This document shows positions 9,767-18,141 of a stretch of 64,000 nt of DNA, piece after piece. The notes beneath the pieces were generated by a model. That model was not told the origin of the DNA. It saw only the letters and a list, made by a program, of their open reading frames with translations, and made no database searches. The translations under genes and the position numbers were made by a program. The first letter of the stretch is position 1; every line of letters begins with the position of its first letter. Source of the DNA: Streptomyces sp. NBC_00457 (lineage in GTDB: Bacteria; Actinomycetota; Actinomycetes; Streptomycetales; Streptomycetaceae); assembly GCF_036014015.1 (NCBI RefSeq), contig NZ_CP107905.1, positions 434,001 through 498,000 on the forward strand, given 5' to 3'.

Positions 9767-9990
9767 CTCACCGCCGCCTTCTCCTCCTGGGGTGCCGCCT
9801 CACGGGGCCGTGTCCTGGCGTCCCGGCGATCCAGCCAGCTCAGTGCCGGAACCGTCATGGCCGTGGTGACCAGGGCCACGAGGACCAGCGCGGCGAAGAG
9901 TTCCTGGCTGACGATGCCGGCCGCGAGCCCGATGTTGAGCGCGATCAGCTGCATCTGCCCGCGGGCGTTCATCAGGGCGCCGACCCGGCC
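9757..9990 (-). pseudogene. C-terminal remnant of a CPA2-type cation/proton antiporter
   Basis: The stretch GALMNARGQMQLIALNIGLA followed by an ELFAALVLVALVTTAMTVPA helix matches the last two membrane segments of Na+/H+ or K+/H+ antiporters. In intact relatives about 350 residues precede it. Upstream (about 9990-10160) no related sequence is readable in any frame, so only the tail survives. Confidence 0.65.
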
Positions 9991-10002
9991 GGCTGTGCGC
10001 CG

Positions 10003-10237
10003 CCGGCACGCCTGGTGATGCCGTCGTACTACCCGGCGGACCCGGAGACCGCCGCCTACTTCACGACGTCCGAGGGCCACTCCGGGCGACAAGCGGCCAT
10101 CCGGCCCTGGTCGACGAGGGTTGGAGGGCCGCTGACGCGGACAACTCTCACCGCGTCCGCTTGAAGTGGCTCAGCGAAGGGCACCCCCGAACCGCGAGTG
10201 GCATGAGGCAGTGCCGCGGAATGGGTCGGCCGATCGG
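10003..10237. other. Gene-free decayed stretch
   Basis: I see no supported gene, repeat or RNA here. It lies between the antiporter remnant and the enoyl-CoA hydratase stop and probably belongs to the same decayed locus. Confidence 0.5.
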
Positions 10238-11014
10238 CTACTTCCCCCGCCACAGCGGCGCACGCTTCTCGGCGAAGGCCCGGGCGCCCTCCTGGGCGTC
10301 GGTGGAGGCGAGAACGGGGGCGGCGATTTCCTGCTGCTCGGTGTAGGCGCGGGCGTCGGTGTAGCCGGTGGACGCCGACAGCATGTGCTTGGCCGCGCGG
10401 ACCGCGAGTGGTCCGTTGGCCGTGATGCGGGCTGCCAGTTCACGGGCGCCGGCGAGGGCTCCGCCCGGCTCGGTCAGCATCGTGACCATGCCGTGGCTGT
10501 GGGCGGTCTCGGCGGAGATCGGGTCACCGGTGAGCGCGAGTTCCATCGCGAGTTGGTACGGCAGAACCCGGGGCAGCCGCAGCAGTCCGCCGGCAGCCGC
10601 GACGAGGCCTCGTTTCACCTCCGGCAGCCCGAACTGAGCGCCCCGTGCGGCGACGATCAGATCGGCGGCCAGCGCCAGTTCACAGCCGCCGGCCAGAGCC
10701 CAGCCCTCGACCGCCGCGATGAGCGGTTTGGACGGCGGTCGCTCGGTGATCCCCGCGAAGCCACGGCCGGGTATCGAGGGGCGCTCGCCCCGAGCGAACG
10801 CCTTGAGGTCCATGCCCGCGCAGAAGGTGTTTCCCGCCCCGGTGAGGATGCCCACTAAAACGTCGTCGCGTGCCTCCAACTCATCCATGGCCCGGGCCAG
10901 TTGCACGGCGACGTACAGGTCGACCGCATTACGGACCGCAGGCCGGTTGATCGTGACGACTCCGACGCCGTCGGCGAACTCCGACAGCACGCTGCTCTGA
11001 TGATCATCCGTCAT
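10238..11014 (-). CDS. Enoyl-CoA hydratase/isomerase (crotonase) family protein
   Basis: This 258-residue crotonase has the oxyanion-hole segments NTFCAGMDLKAF (near 62) and EGWALAGGCELALAAD (near 105). A catalytic glutamate in the position usual for hydratases is present (FGLPEVKRGLVAAAG near 130). It probably hydrates an enoyl-CoA in acyl-CoA degradation. GGGAGAGGG precedes the ATG at 11014. It is divergent from a thiolase, with a palindromic operator between them. The neighbouring thiolase, SDR and TetR support a small beta-oxidation regulon. Confidence 0.9.
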   Translation of the reverse strand: MTDDHQSSVLSEFADGVGVVTINRPAVRNAVDLYVAVQLARAMDELEARDDVLVGILTGAGNTFCAGMDLKAFARGERPSIPGRGFAGITERPPSKPLIAAVEGWALAGGCELALAADLIVAARGAQFGLPEVKRGLVAAAGGLLRLPRVLPYQLAMELALTGDPISAETAHSHGMVTMLTEPGGALAGARELAARITANGPLAVRAAKHMLSASTGYTDARAYTEQQEIAAPVLASTDAQEGARAFAEKRAPLWRGK

Positions 11015-11043
11015 CTACCCTCTCCCTCACCCTGGCTCCCTTA

Positions 11044-11059
11044 CTTATCGCTCGCTAAG
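11044..11059. promoter_or_regulatory. Probable TetR operator between hydratase and thiolase
   Basis: CTTATCGCTCGCTAAG is an interrupted inverted repeat with symmetrical CTTA, CG / CG, TAAG positions. Repeats of this TTAGCG-type are common operators of TetR regulators of acyl-CoA genes. The TetR at 13324-13953 is the obvious candidate. Confidence 0.5.
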
Positions 11060-11132
11060 GTACGGGGCAGGACGGCAGCGCGCGCAAGAACGCGTACCGC
11101 TCCTCAAGGGGCCCTCGCGGAAAGGGAGTTCC

Positions 11133-12296
11133 ATGACCGACGCCGTCATCGTCGATGTGGTGCGCACCGCCTCCGGGAAGGGCAAGCCCGGCGGGGCACT
11201 GGCCGGCCTGCATCCCGCGGAGCTGCTCGCCACCGTTCTGCGGGAGCTGCTGGCTCGCAACGAACTCGACCCGGCCCTGGTCGACGACGTGATCACCGGC
11301 TGTGTCTCGCAGTCCGGGGAACAGGCCCTCAACATCGGGCGGACGGCGCTGCTGGCCGCCGGCTTCCCGGAGTCCGTGCCGGCCACCACGGTCGACCGGC
11401 AGTGCGGCTCCGGCCAGCAGGCGGCGCACTTCGCCGCGCAGGGCGTACTGGCCGGGGCCTATGACGTCGTCATCGCCTGCGGTGTGGAGTCGATGAGCCG
11501 GGTGCCGATGTTCAGCAGCACCCAGGGCCGGGATCCGTATGCTCCCCTTGCCCGGCGGTATCCGAACGGACTGGTCCAGCAGGGGGTCAGCGCCGAACTC
11601 GTCGCGGCCCGCTGGAAATTGAGCCGCGGGGAACTGGACGAGTTCGCCACACGCTCGCACCGGTGCGCCGCCGCCACCGCGGCGGCGGGCGGTTTCGACG
11701 GCGAGATCGTCCCTGTCGGCGGCCACGCGGTGGACGAGACCGTCCGTCCGTCGACCACCGTCGAGGGCCTGGCCGGCCTGAGCCCCGCCTTTGCCGACCC
11801 TGCTCTCGCCCGGCGCTTCCCGGAGATCAACTGGTCGGTCACGCCGGGCAATTCCTCGCCGCTGACCGACGGGGCGGCGGCCACGCTCATCATGAGCGCC
11901 GAGCGAGCCGACCGGCTGGGGTTGCGGGCGCGCGCCCGCTTCCACTCCTTCGCCGTCGTCGGAAGCGATCCCCTGCTGATGCTCACCGGTGTCCTGCCGG
12001 CCACGGAGAAGGTCCTGGCCCGCGCCCGGCTGTCGCTCGACGACATCGACGCCTATGAGGTCAATGAGGCCTTCGCGCCCGTCCCCCTGATGTGGCGGCG
12101 GGAGTTCGGGGCCGACCCGGCACGCCTCAACCCGCGCGGCGGGGCCATCGCGCTCGGCCATCCGCTGGGCGCGTCCGGCATCCGCTTGCTGGCCACTCTC
12201 GTGAACCATCTGGAGGCCACCGGGGGCCGCTACGGCCTGCAGACCATGTGCGAGGGCGGCGGCATGGCCAACGCCACGATCATCGAACTGCCCTGA
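11133..12296 (+). CDS. Acetyl-CoA acetyltransferase / 3-ketoacyl-CoA thiolase
   Basis: This 387-residue biosynthetic/degradative thiolase has the nucleophile Cys91 in [10 protein letters not shown], the NEAFAP motif, His in [14 protein letters not shown] and the second catalytic Cys in CEGGGMANA. All catalytic residues are present. It cleaves 3-ketoacyl-CoA or forms acetoacetyl-CoA-type products. GGGAG lies before the ATG. An SDR follows after 62 bases, suggesting one transcript. Confidence 0.93.
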   Translation: MTDAVIVDVVRTASGKGKPGGALAGLHPAELLATVLRELLARNELDPALVDDVITGCVSQSGEQALNIGRTALLAAGFPESVPATTVDRQCGSGQQAAHFAAQGVLAGAYDVVIACGVESMSRVPMFSSTQGRDPYAPLARRYPNGLVQQGVSAELVAARWKLSRGELDEFATRSHRCAAATAAAGGFDGEIVPVGGHAVDETVRPSTTVEGLAGLSPAFADPALARRFPEINWSVTPGNSSPLTDGAAATLIMSAERADRLGLRARARFHSFAVVGSDPLLMLTGVLPATEKVLARARLSLDDIDAYEVNEAFAPVPLMWRREFGADPARLNPRGGAIALGHPLGASGIRLLATLVNHLEATGGRYGLQTMCEGGGMANATIIELP

Positions 12297-12358
12297 GAAG
12301 CGGCTCTGAGAAGCGACCGCGACTCCGCGCGAAACGGCTCGGAAAGGGGAACGGCACC

Positions 12359-13129
12359 ATGCACCTCACCGGCACCGATGTAGCGCTCGTCACCGGCGGC
12401 GCTTCCGGCCTCGGTCTGGCCACGGTACGGCGGTTGGTGGCCGACGGCGCCCGGGTCGTGGTCGTCGACCTGCCGTCCTCCGACGGCAAGGCGGTTGCCG
12501 CCGGTCTCGACGGCCGTGCGGTCTTCGCCCCGGCCGACGTCACCGACGAGGCCCAGATCACCGCCGCCCTGGACACGGCCGTCGGCCTCGGCACGCTCCG
12601 CGTGGTCGTCAACTGCGCGGGCATCGGCACCGACGTCTTCCGGGTGGTGGGCCAGCAAGGCCCGTTCCCCTACGCCGAGTTCCGCCGCACCGTCGAGGTC
12701 AATCTGATCGGGACGTTCAACGTCATCCGGCTGGCCGCCGCGTGCATGATCGCCACCGCGGAACCGGTCGGCGAGGAGCGGGGCGTCATCGCCAACACGT
12801 CCTCCGTGGCCGCCTTCGACGGGCAGATCGGGCAGGCCGCGTACTCCGCCTCCAAGGGGGGCATCGTCGGCATGACGCTGCCCGTCGCCCGTGATCTGGC
12901 CCAGCATCTGATCCGCGTCGTCACGGTCGCGCCGGGCCTGTTCGCCACTCCCCTGCTGGCCGGCCTCTCCCAGGAGGCGCAGGACTCGCTGGGCGCCCAG
13001 GTGCCGCACCCCAGCCGTCTCGGAAAGCCCGAGGAGTACGCCGATCTGGTCGCCCACATCGTCGCCAATCCGATGCTCAACGGCGAGACGATCCGTCTGG
13101 ACGGCGGCATCCGCATGGCACCCCGCTGA
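12359..13129 (+). CDS. SDR, 3-hydroxyacyl-CoA dehydrogenase type 2-like
   Basis: This 256-residue classical SDR has [16 protein letters not shown] for NAD(H), the acidic residue of VVVVDLPSS that favours NAD over NADP, NCAGIG, Ser in [11 protein letters not shown] and YSASKGG. The [13 protein letters not shown] insert and [21 protein letters not shown] segment are typical of HSD17B10-like hydroxyacyl-CoA dehydrogenases. It would supply the dehydrogenase step between the hydratase and the thiolase. The start at 12359 has AAAGGGGA upstream. Confidence 0.9.
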   Translation: MHLTGTDVALVTGGASGLGLATVRRLVADGARVVVVDLPSSDGKAVAAGLDGRAVFAPADVTDEAQITAALDTAVGLGTLRVVVNCAGIGTDVFRVVGQQGPFPYAEFRRTVEVNLIGTFNVIRLAAACMIATAEPVGEERGVIANTSSVAAFDGQIGQAAYSASKGGIVGMTLPVARDLAQHLIRVVTVAPGLFATPLLAGLSQEAQDSLGAQVPHPSRLGKPEEYADLVAHIVANPMLNGETIRLDGGIRMAPR

Positions 13130-13323
13130 GCGTGCGCCCACCAAGCGCCGTGCCCGCTACAGCCGCGTCCGCTTCGCGGCGGTGACCGCGCCCCGCGCGC
13201 CTTCGGTGGCCGGCGCCGAGCTCGTCGCCGGATGCCGCTGAGTCCGCCGCACCCGCTGTCGTCCTCGAACCCTTCAGCCTTGCCCGCCGTTGGACCGCGA
13301 CCTGGCTCGGGACGCGGCCCCCG

Positions 13324-13953
13324 CTACCGTCGGTGCCCCACGGCGTCCAGGGCGATCGTGACGTACCGCTCGGCGATCCGGTCCGGGGTCAGGGGCCCGT
13401 CGGGCCGGTACCACTGGGCCACCGCCTGGCACATCGCCAGCACCGCCCGGCCGGCGTCCACCGGCACCGGCGTGGTGAACACGCCCGTCGCCACCCCGTC
13501 CCGCACCGCCTCACGCAGCAGCCCTTCCAGTTCGTCCCGCAGAGCGACGTAGCGTGCCCGGTTGTCGGGCTCCAGGCTGCGCATCTCCGTGTCGAGGAAG
13601 GCGAGCGGGGCCCGGTGGGTCATGTAGAGCACGACGCACTCGACCAGCGCCGAGAAGCGGTCGACCGGGTCGTCGCCCGCCTCCGTCAGGGAGGTGCGGC
13701 AGCGCCCCAGCACGGAGTCGAGTGAGCCGAAGAGCAACTCGACGAGGATCGCCTGCTTGTTGGCGTAGTGGTAGTACAGGGCGGGCACGGTGACGCCCAC
13801 GCGGCGGGCCAACTCTCGGACGGTGGTGGCGTGATAGCCCCGCTCCACGAAGGAGTCGAGGGCGTGCGCGAGGATCGGCGGCAGCTCCAGCGGGGCGTAC
13901 GTCCGCCAGTCGGGGTGCGTGTCCGAGCGCAGATCGGCGACGGTGTCCGCCAT
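13324..13953 (-). CDS. TetR/AcrR family transcriptional regulator
   Basis: This 209-residue regulator has the HTH ILAHALDSFVERGYHATTVR / ELARRVGVTVPALYYHYANK near residues 25-65 and a TetR C-terminal domain. The ATG at 13953 has GGAGG eight bases upstream and is preferred to an in-frame ATG at 14034, which would add 27 residues. Regulators of this type control acyl-CoA degradation, and the adjacent hydratase/thiolase/SDR genes are the likely targets. Confidence 0.88.
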   Translation of the reverse strand: MADTVADLRSDTHPDWRTYAPLELPPILAHALDSFVERGYHATTVRELARRVGVTVPALYYHYANKQAILVELLFGSLDSVLGRCRTSLTEAGDDPVDRFSALVECVVLYMTHRAPLAFLDTEMRSLEPDNRARYVALRDELEGLLREAVRDGVATGVFTTPVPVDAGRAVLAMCQAVAQWYRPDGPLTPDRIAERYVTIALDAVGHRR

Positions 13954-14397
13954 GTCCCACGCCTCCGCAGATCCGCTCGACTTCGGCCCTTCAGCGTACC
14001 GGGTGGTCCGTTCCGGAGCACTTGCCGAAGTCATAGCCGGGAACCGGACAATCCGGCGGTGAGAGCCCGCCGCAACGGGCCGCGCACGGCTCCCGACATT
14101 GAGGGTGATTCCCGACAGAAAACCCTTCACGGAAACGGGTCGCGCATCCTTGAACAGCACTTACCGTGAGTCAGCTCACAGACCGAATAATCCTCGTGAT
14201 TTGGCGCCGACTTCGAGCCCTCCCAAAACAAGCGTGCAGCCTGCACCGTAATCAACCGGCAACAGAAAAATGGTTCGTGATTCAGCGACCTCGCGTCATG
14301 GTCCGCACATAGCCGAGAAAGCTCGATGGCCGTCAGTCATCGACGAGCCCGGAGATACGATCCCCATAACCGCGCATCACCTAAGGGGAATTCCAGC
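13954..14397. promoter_or_regulatory. Intergenic promoter region between TetR and the LuxR-type regulator
   Basis: There are 444 bases without a supported gene, clearly less GC-rich near 14180-14300 than the flanks, as in promoters. GTGCAGCCTGCAC at 14234-14246 is a perfect 6-bp inverted repeat around one base and a candidate regulator site. No sigma-factor boxes are convincing. Confidence 0.45.
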
Positions 14398-15018
14398 ATG
14401 GGCGTGATGATCGTTGACAGCCACCCTTCCATGCGTCTGGCACTCAGCACACTGGTCGAATCCCATCTCCGCATGCCCGTCGTCTGTTCAGCGGCGACCG
14501 CGGAGCAGGCCTACGCCGCGCTGCTGAGTCAGCGTCCCAGCATCGTCGTGACAGAGCTGGAGCTCGGCGCCGCCCACGAGGGTGCGGCGCTGTGCCGACG
14601 CGCGAGGTCACTACCGCTGCGGCCGCGCGTCATGGTCTTCTCCGGCAGCAGCTCTCCCGACCAGGTCGCGGCTGCCCTGACCTCCGGCGCGGACAGCTTC
14701 GTCCACAAGAGCGCCTCCGTCACCGAGCTGGTCGACGCGATCCGGCAGACCGCCTGCGGCCGGCGCGTCTGGCTCCTCGGCGACACGGGCAGGCGACAGG
14801 AGTCGGACCGCCGCCGCATTTCTCCGCTCACGCCACTGACCGAGCGGGAGGAACAGATTCTCGCACTCCTGCTGCGCCGCTATACGAATGACGAGATCGC
14901 GCGCGAGCTGACCCTGGCCGGACAGACCGTCAAAAACCATGTGAGCAATATTCTGCACAAGGTCGGAATCCGCAACCGCAGGGAACTTTTCCTCGACCAG
15001 TCGGCGTTGTCCGCGTGA
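14398..15018 (+). CDS. Atypical LuxR/NarL-type response regulator
   Basis: The protein has 206 residues. An N-terminal receiver-like domain (VMIVDSHPSMRLAL) is followed by a C-terminal LuxR HTH (LTEREEQILALLLRRYTNDE, then AGQTVKNHVSNILHKVGIRN). The strand that normally ends in the phospho-accepting aspartate reads VVTELELG, so Glu53 stands at that place. The switch lysine in FVHKSAS is kept. No histidine kinase lies nearby. The protein may act without phosphorylation or mimic the phosphorylated state. It lies at the end of the core minus-strand operon, convergent with it, and could control it. Confidence 0.85.
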   Translation: MGVMIVDSHPSMRLALSTLVESHLRMPVVCSAATAEQAYAALLSQRPSIVVTELELGAAHEGAALCRRARSLPLRPRVMVFSGSSSPDQVAAALTSGADSFVHKSASVTELVDAIRQTACGRRVWLLGDTGRRQESDRRRISPLTPLTEREEQILALLLRRYTNDEIARELTLAGQTVKNHVSNILHKVGIRNRRELFLDQSALSA

Positions 15019-15046
15019 ACGCGTGCGGGTGAGCCCCGGACCGTCG

Positions 15047-15709
15047 TCATTCGACGGGCGGGACGGGGCTGACGCAGCCATCGGTGCCGTCGAACACCTC
15101 ACACCATTCCCGTCTCGTCCGCGTGCGAAAGACGCCGGCAAAGAGGCGTCTCAGCTCCGCCCAGACCGAGGGGTCCCGGTGATCGGGCACCATCTCCCAG
15201 ACGCCCAGCAGCCGGACGAGCTCCCGGTAGCCGTCCGGTTCCAGGGCGCGGACTGCCATCCGGTGACCGTCGGCGGTGCGATAGACGGCGTAGAACGGGC
15301 AGCCCACGAGGGTGTCGTCGACGATCCCGCCCTCCCCGGTGCGCGCCGCCTGTGCCAGTGCCGCCAGCACGGCCACCGCCAGGTGCAGCGCGGCTGCCGG
15401 ATCGTCGGCGCCGCCTGCCATGATCGTACGTCCGTAGACGAGCCGCGGATTGCGGGCCAGGCACCGTTCGGGGCCGGGCCCCCGGGCGTCGGCCGATGAC
15501 TCCACCACGACGTCGGCGCCGACGGCGAGTTCGAGCACCGCCTCGGCGTCCGCGGACCGGTCGACGCGTACGATCTCGGCGCCGAGGCCGGCGAGCAGCA
15601 CCCCGCAGAGAGATGCGTCGCCCGGTGGTACCAGCTCGACGACCCGCAGTCCTTTGAGTGGAGTCGTCGTGAGGTCCGGAAGACGGGCGCCGCCTTGGAG
15701 AGCGGACAT
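15047..15709 (-). CDS. Shortened CaiB/AMACR-like (family III CoA-transferase) protein
   Basis: The protein has 220 residues against about 350-400 for the family. The N-terminal LKGLRVVELVPPGDASLCG and AEIVRVDRS Rossmann part and the C-terminal PFYAVYRTADGHRMAVRALE and TRREWCEVFDGTDGCVSPV match alpha-methylacyl-CoA racemase-like members. The middle region, with the GHDxxY segment that carries the catalytic His in racemases, is missing: LVYGRTIMAGGADD runs straight into the next helix. It may be non-catalytic or decayed. It is the last gene of the minus-strand operon, preceded by GGGAGGGG. Confidence 0.72.
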   Translation of the reverse strand: MSALQGGARLPDLTTTPLKGLRVVELVPPGDASLCGVLLAGLGAEIVRVDRSADAEAVLELAVGADVVVESSADARGPGPERCLARNPRLVYGRTIMAGGADDPAAALHLAVAVLAALAQAARTGEGGIVDDTLVGCPFYAVYRTADGHRMAVRALEPDGYRELVRLLGVWEMVPDHRDPSVWAELRRLFAGVFRTRTRREWCEVFDGTDGCVSPVPPVE

Positions 15710-15712
15710 GTC

Positions 15713-16486
15713 TCACCCCTCCCGGTCACCGGTCAGCCGGGTGATCGACGCACGGGTGCCGGCCCGGCTGGTCGTAGGACTCACGTGGAGCACCGGGCCC
15801 ACGCTCACCCGTGGCGGCCGGGTCACCGCCCACAGCACGGTCTCCGCCACGTCCTCGGGGGTGAGCAACTCCTCTGCGCCGACGCCCAGTTCGTCGGGAT
15901 CGGCCGACAGCTCCGTACGCACCCAGCCGGGGCAGATCGCCACGGCTCGCACGCCGTGGTCCCGGTTCTCCAGCGCCACCAGCTCGCTGAGCACGTTGAG
16001 GCCCTGCTTGCTGACGGCGTAGCCCGCGGTGTGGCTGAGCGTCTCGCGGGTGATGGAGGAGCCGATGTGCACGATCGTGCCTCCGCCGTTCTTGCGCATG
16101 TACGGCAGGGCCGCGTGGCACAGCAGATACGGCACGGTGAGGTTGAGGCGGATCATCAACTCCCAGTGTCTGGGCGGGAGTTCGTGGACCTGTGCGAGCC
16201 GCACCACGCCGGCGCAGTGCACCAGCGCCGTGGGGGTACCGAACAGTTCCACGGTCTGCGCGACCACCCGCTCCGGCTCGCCCTCGGCGGCCAGGTCGGC
16301 GGCGAGGACACTCGCCCGTCCGCCGCGCGAGTGCACCTCCTCGGCCACCCGGGACAGCGGCTCGATGCGCCGTGCGACCAGGACGACGTGAGCCCCGGCA
16401 TCGGCCAGCGCCCGGGCTACGGCCGCTCCGATGCCCGACGAGGCGCCGGTCACCACCGCCACTCCGGAGAACCCGACGGTGCTCAT
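15713..16486 (-). CDS. Short-chain dehydrogenase/reductase
   Basis: This 257-residue SDR has VVTGASSGIGAAVARAL, VLVARRIEPL (Arg-Arg suggests NADPH), HCAGVV, HIGSSITRET with the catalytic Ser and AGYAVSKQGL with Tyr/Lys. It is probably a 3-ketoacyl or ketone reductase. Its ATG overlaps the stop of the fused SDR (ATGA), so translation is coupled. C-terminal length is normal. Confidence 0.9.
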   Translation of the reverse strand: MSTVGFSGVAVVTGASSGIGAAVARALADAGAHVVLVARRIEPLSRVAEEVHSRGGRASVLAADLAAEGEPERVVAQTVELFGTPTALVHCAGVVRLAQVHELPPRHWELMIRLNLTVPYLLCHAALPYMRKNGGGTIVHIGSSITRETLSHTAGYAVSKQGLNVLSELVALENRDHGVRAVAICPGWVRTELSADPDELGVGAEELLTPEDVAETVLWAVTRPPRVSVGPVLHVSPTTSRAGTRASITRLTGDREG

Positions 16487-18141
16487 GCCAGGCCCCCGTT
16501 CCCGGCCAGCGGTGGCAGTCCGCCCAGGGCGAGGCCGCCGTCGACATGCAGGACGGCACCCGTCACGTACGCGGACGCGTCCGACGCCAGATAGGCCACG
16601 AGCGGCGCCACATCGCCCGGCAGACCCGCCCTGCCCTGGGGGATCCTGGCGAGCCATGCGTCCTGGAACCCTTCGTGCGCCGACGCGTCGGCCATCGGGG
16701 TGGAGATCAGGCCGGGCTGCACGCAGTTGGCCCGGATCCGGTGGCGTCCTCCGGAGACGGCGAGGCTCCGGGTGTGCTGGATCAGGGCGGCCTTGCTCGC
16801 GGCGTAGCTCTCCAGCCCGGGCACGAAGCCCGCCCCGGCGGAGCCGATCGCGACGACGGCGCCGCCGCGCCGGTCATGTGCCCAGCGTCGTACCAGCGCG
16901 TCGGCGAGGGTGACGTATCCCCGGTAGTTGACGTCCAACGTGCGTTCCCGCAGGGCGGGTTGGTCCTCCGGGGCCTCCGGTTCGCACAGTCCGGTCGCGT
17001 ACACCAGGGCATCGATCCGCGCCGCGGACCACAGCCGCTCCACCAGCGGCTCGAGCGCGTCGAGTTGTTGCACGTCCTGGCGCACGGCCTCGGCACGACG
17101 GCCCAGGGCGCTGATTTCGTGAGCCACGGCGAGGATTTCGCGCTCGCGCCGCGCCACGACCGTGACGTCGGCCCCCCGCCGCGCCAGCTCCAGCGCCGCC
17201 TCCCGTCCGATGCCGCTGCTCCCGCCGACGACCAGGCAGTGCCGTCCGCGCAGGTCGAACAGGTCGGCTCCGCCCCGGGATTGATCGAAGGGTTCCGTGC
17301 TGTCGGTGCGTGCGCGGGACGGGCGCAGGGGCGGAACCATCGTCAGTCCCATGCCGCCGTCGACCGGGATCGTCTCGGCCACCGTGTAGGTGCAGCCATC
17401 CGACGCCAGATGCAGGACGGCGGCGGCCAGGTCCGCGGGCTGGGCGACGCGGCGCAGGGGCAGGTGGCGCAGGACTGCGGCGGTGCGGTGCGCGCCGGGC
17501 CGGTGCGAGAGGCAGGGAGCGACACCGACGCGGATCTGGTTGGCGAGGACGCCGCGGCAGGACAGGCGGGCCGCGAGCTGCCGCCACCAGGCCAGGTCGG
17601 CTGCCCGCGCCGCCGCCTCGTCGGCCGGGACGCCGGTGTGCAGTCCGCCCGCCCCGTCCAGGACGAGGATCATCCGGCCCGATCCACGGTCCGCCATGGC
17701 CGCGGCGATCCGTGAGAGGGTCCTGCGCGGCAGGGGCGCGGACGGGGTGGCGCTGTCGAGGACGGCGGTGCCGGTGAGCAGGGCGCAGCAGATGTCGGGG
17801 ACCGCCACGTCCTGCCCACCGGTGTCGTCGACCAGTGCCCCGGCAGGCAACGTTTGCCCGTCAAGGAGCGGCGTCCGGTGCGTGCTCTCGGCGTGCCGGC
17901 CGGAAGGCCCCGTCGATGGACCGGATGTACTTGGGCTTCCGGCCGGTGCGGCGAGTGGGGGCACCCCCGGCCGAAGGCTGGGGGAGCGTGCCGGGCGTCG
18001 CGACGGGGCGAACGTTGCCTGTTGGGGCACCAGCTTCACGCCGACGCTTTCGAAGGCCTCGCGGAGGACGTCGTACGCCGTCCCGCGTGGGCCCAGGACG
18101 AGCGCGGTGGAACCGTGGATCGGCAGCGGGTCCTTGGTCAT
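16483..18141 (-). CDS. Tandem SDR fusion with a degenerate first half
   Basis: The protein has 552 residues. The first half (1-270) keeps the SDR outline: STALVLGPRG near 11, VLANQIRVGVAPC, and ASDGCTYTVAETIPVDGGMG at the end. It lacks the TGxxxGxG loop and the YxxxK pair. The second half (295-552) is a complete SDR with GGSSGIG (306-312), Ser434 and Tyr446-Lys450. A Pro/Ser-rich stretch lies at 46-80. The architecture resembles beta-ketoacyl reductases with a structural and a catalytic half, here without other domains. It overlaps both neighbours by four bases. The ketoreductase role is inferred. Confidence 0.82.
   Translation of the reverse strand: MTKDPLPIHGSTALVLGPRGTAYDVLREAFESVGVKLVPQQATFAPSRRPARSPSLRPGVPPLAAPAGSPSTSGPSTGPSGRHAESTHRTPLLDGQTLPAGALVDDTGGQDVAVPDICCALLTGTAVLDSATPSAPLPRRTLSRIAAAMADRGSGRMILVLDGAGGLHTGVPADEAAARAADLAWWRQLAARLSCRGVLANQIRVGVAPCLSHRPGAHRTAAVLRHLPLRRVAQPADLAAAVLHLASDGCTYTVAETIPVDGGMGLTMVPPLRPSRARTDSTEPFDQSRGGADLFDLRGRHCLVVGGSSGIGREAALELARRGADVTVVARREREILAVAHEISALGRRAEAVRQDVQQLDALEPLVERLWSAARIDALVYATGLCEPEAPEDQPALRERTLDVNYRGYVTLADALVRRWAHDRRGGAVVAIGSAGAGFVPGLESYAASKAALIQHTRSLAVSGGRHRIRANCVQPGLISTPMADASAHEGFQDAWLARIPQGRAGLPGDVAPLVAYLASDASAYVTGAVLHVDGGLALGGLPPLAGNGGLA

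Noticed and set aside
16192..17715. 507-residue plus-strand frame opposite the double SDR
   Set aside because: Shadow of the SDR genes; Arg/Gly/Pro-rich with no domain.
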